Shown: piece by piece, positions 28,210 to 40,100 of the stretch
How the letters are laid out: each line of letters starts with the position of its first letter
Position numbering within the stretch: the stretch's first letter is position 1
Source: Apostichopus japonicus
Taxonomy: Eukaryota > Echinodermata > Holothuroidea > Aspidochirotida > Stichopodidae
Assembly (NCBI RefSeq): GCF_037975245.1
Contig: NC_092574.1
Location: forward strand, 24,208,713-24,272,712
DNA: 64,000 nucleotides
Reading direction: 5' to 3'
Made by a program: the position numbers and the translations under genes
The notes under the pieces: generated by a model
The model's input: the letters and a program-made list of their open reading frames with translations, nothing else
What the model was told of the DNA's origin: nothing
Databases searched by the model: none

Positions 28210-29400
28210 AGTGGGGGGGGGGGGGGTCAGGGAGGGGGTTTGTGTGAAAATTGTGGGATGGTGGGCAGGGAGGTAGGAGAATGGGGTGGGAGGGAGGAAT
28301 ATGGTGGAAGGGAGGAATATGGTGGAAGGAAGGGAGGAGTGTGGGGCAGGGAGGGAGGAGTATGAGGGCAGGGAGGAAGGAGAATGTGGGCAGGGAGGAA
28401 GGAGAATGGGGTGGGAGGGAGTGATATGGTGGAAAGGAGGAAGGATTGTGGGGCAGGGAGGGATATGGTGGAAGACAGGGAGGATTGTGGGGCAGGGAGT
28501 GAGGAGTATGAGGGCAGGGAGGAAGGAGAATGGGAGGAATATGGTGGAAGGGAGGGAGGAGTGTGGGGCAGGGAGGGAGGAGAATGTGGGCAGGGAGGAA
28601 GGAGAATGGGGTGGGAGGGAGTGATATGGTGGAAAGGAGGAAGGATTGTGGGGCAGGGAGGGATATGGTGGAAGACAGGGAGGATTGTGGGGCAGGGAGT
28701 GAGGAGTATGAGGGCAGGGAGGAAGGAGAATGGGATGGGAGGAATATGGTGGAAGGGAGGGAGGAGTGTGGGGCAGGGAGGAGGAGAATGTGGGCAGGGA
28801 GGAAGGAGAATGGGGTGGGAGGGAGTGATATGGTGGAAAGGAGGAAGGATTGTGGGGCAGGGAGGGATATGGTGGAAGACAGGGAGGATTGTGGGGCAGG
28901 GAGTGAGGAGTATGAGGGCAGGGAGGAAGGAGAATGGGATGGGAGGAATATGGTGGAAGGGAGGGAGGAGTGTGGGGCAGGGAGGGAGGAGAATGTGGGC
29001 AGGGAGGAAGGAGAATGGGATGGAAGGGAGGAATAGGGTGGAAAGGAGGAAGGATTGTGGGGCAGGGAGGGAGGAGTATGAGGGCAGGGAGGAAGGAGAA
29101 TGAGATGGGAGGAGGAATATGGTGGAAGGGAGGGAAGAGTGTGGGGCAGGGAGGGAGGAGTATGAGGGCAGGGAGGAAGGAGAATGGGGTGGGAGGGAGT
29201 GATATGGTGGAAAGGAGGAAGGATTGTGGGGCAGGGAGGGAGGAGTATGAGGGCAGGGAGGAAGGAGAATGAGATGGGAGGAGGAATATGGTGGAAGGGA
29301 GGGAAGAGTGTGGGGCAGGGAGGGAGGAGTATGAGGGCAGGGAGGAAGGAGAATGAGATGGGAGGGAGGAATACTGTGGAAGGGAGGTACACAGTGGCAG
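28210..29400 (+). repeat. Purine-rich minisatellite with ~200-bp higher-order structure
   Basis: Built from short modules such as GGAGGAATATGGTGGAAG, GGGCAGGGAGG and GTGTGGGGCAGGGAG. A longer block beginning AATGGGGTGGGAGGGAGTGA recurs near 28,404, 28,604, 28,808 and 29,184, so spacing is about 200-205 bp for the first three. Both strands stay open in several frames because the modules lack stops; the long Pro/Ser-rich reverse reading frames are not taken as genes. Confidence 0.9.
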
Positions 29401-30998
29401 GTACGTAGGAGTTTGTTATAAAGGTAGGACGTATGGGGAGGAGAAGGAGGAGTATAGGAGACATGAGAGAGGAGTAAGGGCAAGTGACAGGGTAAGAGAT
29501 GGGTACTTTGTCAGTCATCTATCCAAAGGGAGCAGAACTAGTATCTGCTCCTTCGGACTGAAGATGCTTGTGAGTGACACTTGGCACAGATACACAATCT
29601 GAGTGTTTACAATGCTGAGTATGAATGACGGCAATTTTTAGGTTTTTGACAAACAGTTGTTTTTATGAATAACCAATAAGAACTACTATAATATTATAAA
29701 TATTTAACATGGCTGTGCTTGCAAATAAACACTGCAAATAAACATATGAAGGAATAATATAAGATAAAATGCAAGAACTTCATATTTATTCTACATCAAG
29801 ACAGTTTCTTTGTTAAAATCCACTTCACAAGCACTACATCACACATCTGAACATTGTCTTCATTTGTTCATTATCTCACAAAGGATATATATTTGCCATT
29901 TAATCTCCATTAAAATGACCTTCAAACATTCGGCATCAAAAAGAAGAAAAGATACACACAAGAGGCAAAACAAATAATGAATTACCTTTCATCTGTTGAG
30001 TAATTAGTTTGTGTACTGCTTCCTTAAATCCTCATTATACATTCCATAATACACATGGCCAAACCTATACATATCTTGATGGTCTCTTTTCGTCCTAATA
30101 AGTACGAAATAATCACAAAATCATTGCGATATACTTTTTATTGGATCAGTGGACACATTCCCTTAAGGCTCATTAGTGACTTGCTGTAAATCATTAATAA
30201 TATTACACCACATTGAAAACCTCCTCACTTGATATACACTTATGCAAGGTTAAGTCTGGGCACAACTGTTGCTAAGGGTGTCCTAATTCTGACATTTGGT
30301 TTTGACAGCAGCCAACAGATGCTGATCAGGAATTAAACATATATGCCAGCAACTCTACAGCAATTAATGATATACATGTTTGCTATGTCTGGTCATTGTT
30401 GGCAGATACTTTTACATTTGCAAGCATTGTTCATTGCTTGAGTGATGGACGGTATAAGATGTAATGATATTGTATTATATTGTTAATCTTAGAAGTGTTT
30501 TTGGCCTGTACGGCCTTCTATATATTATTCGGCCTTCTATATGTTATATACTTAGGTTCGTTTTGATGGTTGTGTTTTGTTGTTTAAAACCTCATTAAAG
30601 GTCTGTAATCAAGTATATCTGTCGTCATCATTAACACTACATAAGACTTGCTAGGTGGTGTTCTGGTTGCATGTCTTGTATGTGTTGAAACCTTATCCTT
30701 GCATTCTATGTGTTAATCTTCAATAAACTAAGAGGTTCATATCTTTTGTATATGAATATTCAAAAGGCTCTTGCTCCCAAATATCCTAGGAAATGTTCTT
30801 GTTTGTAAAAGATAGATGCATAGGAGGTCTATTCTTCTATCATTGTTCATTTAAATGCACTTACATTTATGACTAACTGTGATAATTAAGGTGGAAAACA
30901 TTTCTACTTGAATCTGCCATCTTGTATATATTCTTTGATAAACCAATCACATACATACTCTTTTAATGAATATTCATGTCACTAACACATAGCATTAT
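29401..30998. other. Region downstream of CCDC138
   Basis: AT-rich, presumably includes the CCDC138 3' UTR. A minus-strand AATAAA at 30,142-30,137 is a possible poly(A) signal; not decisive. Confidence 0.35.
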
Positions 30999-31149
30999 CT
31001 AGGAGGAGCTTGTCTTGGTAATGTTCAGATTAAATAGGATGGATTTCAAGTTGAGGGAGAGGAAGGCATTCTCCTGGCATGGACCGGCTCTAGACATCTC
31101 CTGAATCAAAAGAGACAGACCTGATGTCTCAAATAACTTTCTCGTGTTT
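30999..31149 (-). CDS. CCDC138: CCDC138 exon 13 (residues 567-615 and stop)
   Basis: NTRKLFETSGLSLLIQEMS, then AFLSLNLKSILFNLNITK, matching human NKKLFELFTIHLMLQEM and LNSTLFNLGLTKC. TAG at 31,001-30,999. Acceptor CTTTTCAG. Confidence 0.96.
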
Positions 31150-34100
31150 CTGAAAAGGCAATGGATGAAATAAATAAATTCACAGGCTTTTCATCACATG
31201 GAAGGGTGGGTACCTGAGGACCTGCTAAATGCAAGTTCCCTACAGCAACCACTGACTGCATGTTCACCCCAGCAACCACTGACAACAGCAAGCTCACCCT
31301 GGCAACCATCTAGCTACCAACTGCATTATCACCCTGGCAACCCCTAACTGCAATCCCACCTCTTGCAACTGCTTAAAGCAAACAACCCCCTGACAACCAC
31401 TTACTGCAAACTGCATGGCTACCCCAGCAACAGTGACTGACTATTAACAACTAACTCACCCTGGCAACCACTCACTTTCAACTACCAATCACCCTAGCAA
31501 CCACTATCTGCAACCCAGGGAACCATTTATTGCTTACTGCTGGCCCTCACCAAGGTTCAAAGCAGAGGTAATGAGACATGAACATTTAGTGTATGTTGGC
31601 TTTTAGATCAGCATTCTGCGAACCTTTAGGTTCACACACCAGGATCTTCTACAATGACTGAGCCATGACCTAACAGACCCCTACCACGAAGTGATGCTCA
31701 GAATTCATGAATGCTAGGTCAGACTTTCGACTTGAGGATAAAAGACAAAGTAAGTTAAGTCTTCTTTATCTATTGAACACAGTAGATAATATTTTCCCAT
31801 GTCTGCAAACCACTGAAAATAGTTTTTCGATCCACTTTTTGGGTCATGCCCAATAGTTTGTGGACCGTCAAGATGTTGGGTACAAAATAGATTAGTATCA
31901 CTTATTCTTACTTTAATTTTGACAGCTTCTGCAACAAAATGCTGATTTTTTCCAGTATTTTCAAGTCCAGAGAGGTCGATTTGAGAAGAAGACTGCAAGC
32001 CTGAAACCAACCTTCATTACAGCAACTTTCCAAAAACTTAAGCAAATATACTGGAAGGATAAAAGATAAGAAGAAGTGCAAAAAACACATTTAAAATGGT
32101 TCTTTCCGGAAGAGATCAAGAGCAAACTTAGTAAGAAATCCTTCTTTTCTTGAAAGGTGCGAGTGATTTCATAGAAAATGGTAATTCTAGGAGCAAAGGG
32201 GGGTTTTATCCATAGTTACAATCCAATATTTAAATCTGGTAGATTTCATCAATGTTTCACCACCAATAACATTCCTCAGAATATAGGTTAGCCATTAGCC
32301 TATCACATTGGTCAGAAAACATGGAATGAGTCACTGACATTTCTCATAAAATCAAGGGCGTAGGAACCGGGGGGGCTGGGGGGGCACCAGCCCCCCAGTG
32401 AAAAATATGGGGGGGCGGAATGCTATATTGCACCAAATTGCATCTGAGGCCACCTGGAAATGCAAAAAAATTCCAAAGGGGAGGGGGACACCGCCTCCCC
32501 TTAGACCACTCCCCCAGGCCGGCCATCAGTCTTCAGCCCCCCCCCACTCAAAAGTACCTTCCTACGCCACTGCATAAAATAGATCAGCTAGTCACACTGC
32601 TTTCAACAAGGATGTTTGATGAATTTACCTGATTCCATAGACATCTGTAGAAACACATCCACAGCTCCAGCAAGGATTGCTATGTTTGATGATTTCAGGA
32701 AGGGTAGAATGATATCAGTCGCCCTGTACTCTAGGAAAAGCTCCTTGGACCTCTCATCTTTCAAGTCGGCCCTTAAGACATCAAACACATTGGCCAGCAA
32801 GTCAACTGGGAAAGAAACAAGGCAGATAGCATAGCATTGCTGTTTCCATTTGAAACCTTTTAACCCCAGAAAGATATCAACACTTGTTACACATGCAAGT
32901 AAATGCAACAACGTTATCTTTGAATATATGGCTTCTACAAAACAGAGGAAAATAGAACCATTGATGGCAATAATCACTGTGATGCCATTCACCCTGTTGT
33001 TATTACATAATTCATAACATTACACAAATATATAAGCATTTGTTCCTCCCCCCCCTCCCCAAAGAAATAAAAAATCATAACATCAGTATGTAGTGTTTTT
33101 AAATAGTTATTGCCCTTCTGTAACCAAATAATCTGATTTTCTAAAGTAAAGACTAAAAGTAACTAAATAAGCTAAAAATTATTTTTGAAGATTTCTTACC
33201 TTGTGATAAAGTCCTCAGAATGATCAAAGAAGACAGAAAGCGAATATGTAAACTAGGGCTCTTGAAGAACAAAGACACCTTGGTTTTGCCTTCAGTCTCG
33301 GAGTGCGCCCTCAATCGCAACGCCGATGGTGTCCGATAAAGTTCTTCCCCTAACCTTCGGAGTGTCGACACCAATGAGACAGCCTGTTATTAAAGCATCA
33401 TACATAGGAATAAGGGCAACTAGAAGCAATAGCAAACTCATGTACTGCACACACTGACAACTTACACATTACTGTAGACTGATAGGAGACCGTGTCATGG
33501 TGGCACTATATATAACTTGCTTCCTTTATTTTCATAACCAAAGTCAGAAGACCTTGAATCAAAACAGGATGCCATAATACTTCAACTGAGCATCTGACAA
33601 TGCTAGTCTGTTTTATTCACAGAATATCATCTTATTATCACAATTGAAAATATATATCTCTAAATAGTATATCTGAAGACAAGCGCTTTTTCATGGACAA
33701 GAGAATGCAAAAGAGAAAGGGTAGTGTATTTAGTATTGAGGTTGACCTTACCTGTTCTTGCTGCAGTGAGTATGACAGTGCCCAAAGAATAAATTGTAAG
33801 CAAGGCAGATGAAGTTTACTACTGCTGGTTGGTAAATTGTGGAGGGTATCAACTAACAATGGCAAAATCTGCATAAAGACAAATTAGAAAACAAACATAA
33901 TAAGATATGAATATTCAACAACAGTTTCCTTTGGCTTGGTCTCAAGCTCTAATAATCAGAAGAATTTCTTCAGATCTTCCTTAAAGGCATTGAAGACTCG
34001 CCCCAAACCCCATGCCGCCCTCTGAAAAAAGTAAACTTTCCGTTGCTTGCAGGTGAAGTTTTCTTCTTGTCCCTACAAAATGCAGACAGTAATGAAACGT

Positions 34101-37100
34101 GATACCTTGTTATCTTTTATCTGGACCTGACATCAGGGAGTTCCATAACAACTCCCTGCTGAGTTGTCCATTTCTGCTATGTACACTGTGTTGTGGGTAT
34201 TGACCGTAGCTGCATGTATTGACTGTACACTAGTGTCTAATTACCGACATTAGCAAGCTGTGTGTGTATTTTCTGGGATAATGGTGGTTCCTAACACTTC
34301 TGTAACACCTCATTCGAAACTAGGTCAGATTACCGGCATCAGACGTTTCTTTGTGCGCGAGTCTTCACACCCTTTAACACAATCAGTAATTTTGATCAGT
34401 CCAAACTTTATTTATGTGTAAAAGTAAGTTGGCCTGACGTTTTGATCCTAGCAGGATCTTCTTCAAAGGCTAAATGACAATTAACAGTAACAGAAGGGAC
34501 AAAAACATGCATTTAGTTACATTGTTATCTATTCATGATGTGCTTGCACATATATATGCCCCCCCCCCCCAAATAATTATGATCTAAATACGAGTCACCT
34601 TGAGACATCTTTCCTTAGTCATGTCCAGAGATTCTGGATAATCACCAGGCTGAATTTCCTTTAAGTGAACATCACTGATCCATTCAAGGAGAATCCCAAG
34701 AATATCAAACACAGCATGGTCAGGCTGCAAGAAAATATCAATATTCATTAGCTACATCCATGGTATCATCTTGCGGTTTTTCTATGGTTGGCTTTTGTAT
34801 ACTTTTGAACATTCTATTACAGGTACTCTCAATTAATACAAAGGTCAGAGCAAAACCGTGGTTGACGCAAAAGGGCCAGAGAAAGACACTGGTTGGAGCA
34901 AAAGGGCCAGACGCCATCTCAGTCTCATCATACTAAGATTGAGCAACTAACAGGGTCCAGTAGGGTCCGTATCCCTAGGACATGATAGGGTGTGTATACC
35001 CCCATTAGTGCAAACTTTCGGGGCCATTTTTTTATTCTTTCCCACATGCAGTATGGGAATCTTTTTCATCCCCAGCCGACCTATTGACAAACCTCTGTGA
35101 TATTAAATCACATTCTATCAGCAATATGAAGAGTAACTACATCCAACGTTAGACTTGCAGCATGAGTATGATTACAAGTAGGAATTCCCCTCCGTATGAG
35201 TATGAATACAACAATAAGTTTGCACTAGTACCTATAAATTCCAAATGACCTGGAGTATGAGTACAAATCCATGAGTACAGACAACTATGCCAGAGTACAG
35301 ATTTACTATAATCTAGTATCCACTGTCAAGTCTGAAATGAATTTCAATGTACCTTTGAATGTTGATTAAAACCTTGCTTTCCACTCTTTGCGATCTTATT
35401 GCCTTGAGCTTGAGCCCTCAACTGATCTGTGAATTTATCTGCTGCCCTCTGTCTGTCCGATACGTCTTGTTTCCGTTGCAGGTTGGTGAGTCTGTGCTGG
35501 ACGCTGATAGCCTGCGTTTCCAATTTCTTATTTTTGGTGCATATTTCATCAAGCTGACAAATGCAAATGTAATGTTTTGTAATGAAATTGCTAAACATGA
35601 CTGTGTATGTAAATTATATACATATTATGTAAATTGTATGCATATGAACAACAACAAACATGTCTCTCAAGACTTCAACATTAAATGGCACGTGAACACA
35701 TGAAATCCGAAACAAAGTTACCTTATATTACAGTTTAAGAACACAGTGAAAAGGGATCATGCTTTTCATCAATCACTTATAAAACAACTATTGAATGACA
35801 TGTGAACACACATGAAATTCTAAACAAAGTTAGTATTATAGCACAATTAAAGAAAAAAATTAAATGGGATCACGTAAAAGTTTGATCTTTTGAATCCAAT
35901 CACAAAAACAGCTCAACTTTGTCAACTGCAGACATTTCCAAGATTCTCATACTCAATGGAACATTGAGAGTAGAAACTATGTAAATAGGCAACAACGTGA
36001 AGCCAAATTTTTCATCGATCCGTCTAGTAATTAACTGACCTGTTTACGGAGAGAGTCGTTGACATTTTTCAGGGTATCAAATGATTCCTTTAGACGCTTA
36101 TTTTCCTTTGCTTTTTCAGTCATCACTTGATGAATTTCTTTCAGTTTGGTATGTTGTTCCTTTGAGAAGAGAAAATGAAACGTAAAAGCACTATTTCACG
36201 TACTCAACGATGGCTAAAGGGAAACCGAGGGGATTAAGGCTGTGAAAGTTTTATGCCATTCTGTTTAGTTTGGTGTTGTGTCTGTAGGTTAGACTGAGAA
36301 GTCCAGTCACTTTAATCGATGTCTCTGAGATGTTCAAAGGGTCACTTAGCATTTTCAAAAGCAGCACAGAAAATACAACCAACAACAAATCAAAAACAAT
36401 TTTGTGCCTGGACTCATCCTTTAAACAAGCCAATTGTATTATTTCAGTCACTTATTATACTGCGTGGTTGCTCATTTAATTCCAGGAAGCACTAGATGGA
36501 ATTGTCAACGGGACCATGAAAACGTAGAAGTTTCATCACGATAAAGCAAAAAAAAAAACGAACTTAATAGTCCAACTTCTGTCTTCATATCTTGTTCCTT
36601 TCAAGGGTTTGACCTAAATCTTGTAAACCTGATGCTTCCTACATTCTCTGGTTGACAGAAATGGGCTGATCACCGGGAGAGGATGGTGCTAAAAGTCTCA
36701 AAGGTTGCTAAGAGCTCTAAACATGGAAGAGAGAAAGTATGCAGTTGTTGTGAGGAGACAGGGAAGTGATGAGCAAGTTAATATTTATCACCTTCTCCAT
36801 TTCCTTTAGTCTTCTTTGGCAATCTTCTTCCAAATCTCTGATAGACTTGTCCAAGTCTCTGCTCTTCTTCTCTTCCTCTGCTTGCAGTAGTTGCAGCTTT
36901 TCATTGACAATTACCTCATGATCCAAGAGGGCAGCATGTTCTCTCTGATAGTCAAGAAATTTATTAAAATAATTAATTTACATATTTAAGTTAGGTATCA
37001 AGCTTGTATTCTAACCTTTGTGTTATTTTTCAGGTCTGACATCTCTGTGAGATATTTACGCTTGCCAATATTGCAACGAAAAAAAATTCCAATCTCGTAC

Positions 37101-40100
37101 TTTATGACAAACTTCAGAGAAAAATATCCATTGACTTCAATAGTTACTACTCGGCTATCCTTAAAGGCAAATTTAAGTCATTATCGACTTTACAAAGCTA
37201 TAATCTCCTAAAGCCACAATTAATTAAGTAGTGACTCAAAAGACCATAAATCTGGGGTGGGCAAACTATGGCCAACGGGCCACATGCGGCCCGCCAGTGA
37301 TTTTTGCGGCCTGTGAGATGTCTCAATAATATAATATAATAATAAATAAATACCATATATTAAAGTGCTGTTATCATGAAATAAAACATGCCCAAGAGCA
37401 CTGTACAAAAGAACGAATACCTTGAATATAAAATTACCAAACTTAAGAAAACCATAAAGTAATAACAACAGCAATAAAAGTAGAAGTAAAACATGCTCAA
37501 GAGCACTGTACAAAAGAACCAAATCTTGGAATAAAAAATTACCAAACATAAGAAAACCTAAAAGTAATAACAACAGCAGTAAAAGTAGAAGTAAAACATG
37601 CTCAAGAGCACTGTACAAAAGAACCAAATCCTGGAATATAAAATTACCAAACTTAAGAAAACCTAAAAGTAATAACAACAGCAGTAAAAGTAGAAGTAAA
37701 ACATGCACAAGAGGATTGCACAAAAGAACCAAAACCTGGAATATAAAAATACCAAACTTAAGAAAACCTAAAAGTAATAACAACAGCAGTAAAAGTAAAA
37801 CCTGATAAAAGACAGGGTAATAAACCACAAAAAATAAAATAAAAAATATAAATATACATAAATATGGGCACAGTAAAGTGAATAAAACAAAGAAAAGTCT
37901 CAAGAAAAAGAAAAAAAAACAATCTATTTTATATCATCACAAAAAACGAGCTAGCTGCTTAGAATTTATCGGCACTAATGATGCTGTCAGGTAGGCCTAT
38001 TATCCCTAATAATTATCAACTGTACTGTATTGAAATAATGTTTTGGGGAATACAGATTAAGTACATACACCTATTGCTTGAAAGTCCTCGGAATCAAAGG
38101 TTTGAAATCAACAGCAAGTCGTTGGTTAGGTGCGGCCCAGTCAATTATTCACTCCTTATATCTGGCCCATTCATTCACCCCTGCCATAAATACAAAGCCT
38201 ACAAATTGAGGACAGAGTTACAGGTACCTTTAACTTGTCACTGATAGCGGCCAATTCTTCATAGACCATATTAATATTCTCAGGTAGATTTGAATGTTGT
38301 TGGGAACCACGACTAGGAGTACCCGACTGTTGAGTTGAAGAACTTTGTCTAGATCCAAATAACTCATCACTAGAAGCTTCTACATCATCCAACTGATATG
38401 AGCCATGCGTACCTGTACGAATAATCAAGGTAATGATGTAGTAGGAACACATGTGATATTGGCTGAAATGTAGGACATAGGTCCAATAGAAGAAGACAGT
38501 AGAAGGGTTTACAATCCTTGCCCGAAGGCTAAGGATTGAACAGTACCCACATTTAATAGGGTGGCAGCCAAAACATCTGTTGATGAGAGGGACAGAATCT
38601 GGAGATCATTTTCACCTTTGTTTTAGCTTAAATGATTGTAGAATTAGCAACCATAAGTACCTGGTTTCATACAGAAGCTTAAAAGTTCCATCAACATAAG
38701 AAAACTTTGCCCCAATAAGTCAACATTTTTCAGTAAATTGTTTAGATAACAAGACAATATCTTATCAAAAATCAGAAATATGTTGGATTGCTCAGTTGCT
38801 TTAACTGAGCAATTGAACATTTTTTAAAGAAAGTTTCACAATAGTTGAATCAAACAAACATATTTACGATTTAGCATGTTGCTATGGCAAACAATTCGAG
38901 GTATTGATTTGACTTATAAAACTTTAAAGAGAACTTAACAAGAATTTAAAATTGAAACAAGGTGACATAGTAAGCACATCCTCTAGTAGATTTGGAGCTG
39001 GGGTAATGTCCAGACACAGCTTAGCAAAAGTTATCTCCACCAATGCAAATGGTTACTCTTTGTATACAAAAATTTGTTCTATGTATATACTTCGACTGAG
39101 GGACAATCCAGTTAACACAACAGTAGGGGCAAAATATAGATTAGTAAAGTACTTTTCAAATATTTTAGCAATTCTTAGCATAATAAATTTTGTGCAGACT
39201 TCTGTTGATCTACTGTATGTGCCCAGACTTGGACATAACAATTTTGCTAATAACATATTTGAAACTACTCCTGGCTGATCGCCTTAACTTTCAATTTGCA
39301 ACTTCAATTATGCTTTATTAGTAGAATGGTTTACAATGTAAATATTGTGTATATACTTGTTTTTTTGGGAATAATTTCAAGATGCCTTACCATTTCTCCT
39401 TCTTCTTGGTGTTTTCTTTTGGCTCTGTGGTGTAAATGCAGCATTTGAAACATTCTCAACGCCATCTAAGTAATCGTCACCATCCATAAGTTGCGAAATT
39501 TCAAGTTGCCTTGAGTCTAACTTTATGATATGGCACAATTCTCGAAGTGCTCTATTGTAATGTTTTCTTTCTTGACTATTCAGAGCAGATGGGGAACTGA
39601 CTGTCATTTGAGATCTACGACTTGAGTTTGCTGTAGGAAAAAGAAGATAGTATAAGATGAAGAATATGAGAATTAACATTTTTAATGAAATTTATGATAC
39701 ATTCCTCTGTAACAATATTAACACAAATGAACATGAAATGATATTCCAGTGTTTACACAATAAAATGTACATTGGAAGTCTTCAAGCATTACATATAGTA
39801 GGCTACTCAGAATCAAGAGATGGAAAAAGCGACTGAAACCTTACATAATAACTACTGTTACATGATGAAAATAGCGTTTGTTTGTTTACAGCAACAAACG
39901 TGAAGCATGTCCATTCTCGACTCAAAGATAAAGGCGTATCAGATGACTGAATGATACACAGTTTATGCTAATAAGATAAAAACAACAACAACAAAACAGC
40001 AACAAATTGATGTGGTTAGGAATACAACAAATTTGAATTTAACCCCTCAAACTTGCATTTTGACATTTTGAGAAACATCAGTAGAACAGATTATAGAGCA

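Noticed and set aside
28142-29518. Long Pro/Ser/Leu-rich reverse reading frames (458 and 418 codons) and several Gly/Glu/Arg-rich forward frames
   Set aside because: All are translations of the purine-rich minisatellite; several overlapping frames are open on both strands only because the modules contain no stop.
31714-32010. 98-codon reverse frame overlapping CCDC138 exon 12
   Set aside because: It is in a different frame from the conserved exon and shows no homology; exon 12 in its own frame matches CCDC138 strongly.
32420-32632. Frames containing LHLRPPGNAK-like peptides repeated at 22,176, 27,037, 32,344 and 54,679
   Set aside because: The recurring peptide is just the MITE translated; the element carries no gene.
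37220-37903. 227-codon Leu-rich reverse frame resembling a membrane protein
   Set aside because: It arises from the 108-bp (36-codon) tandem units inside a transposon; no conserved sequence.
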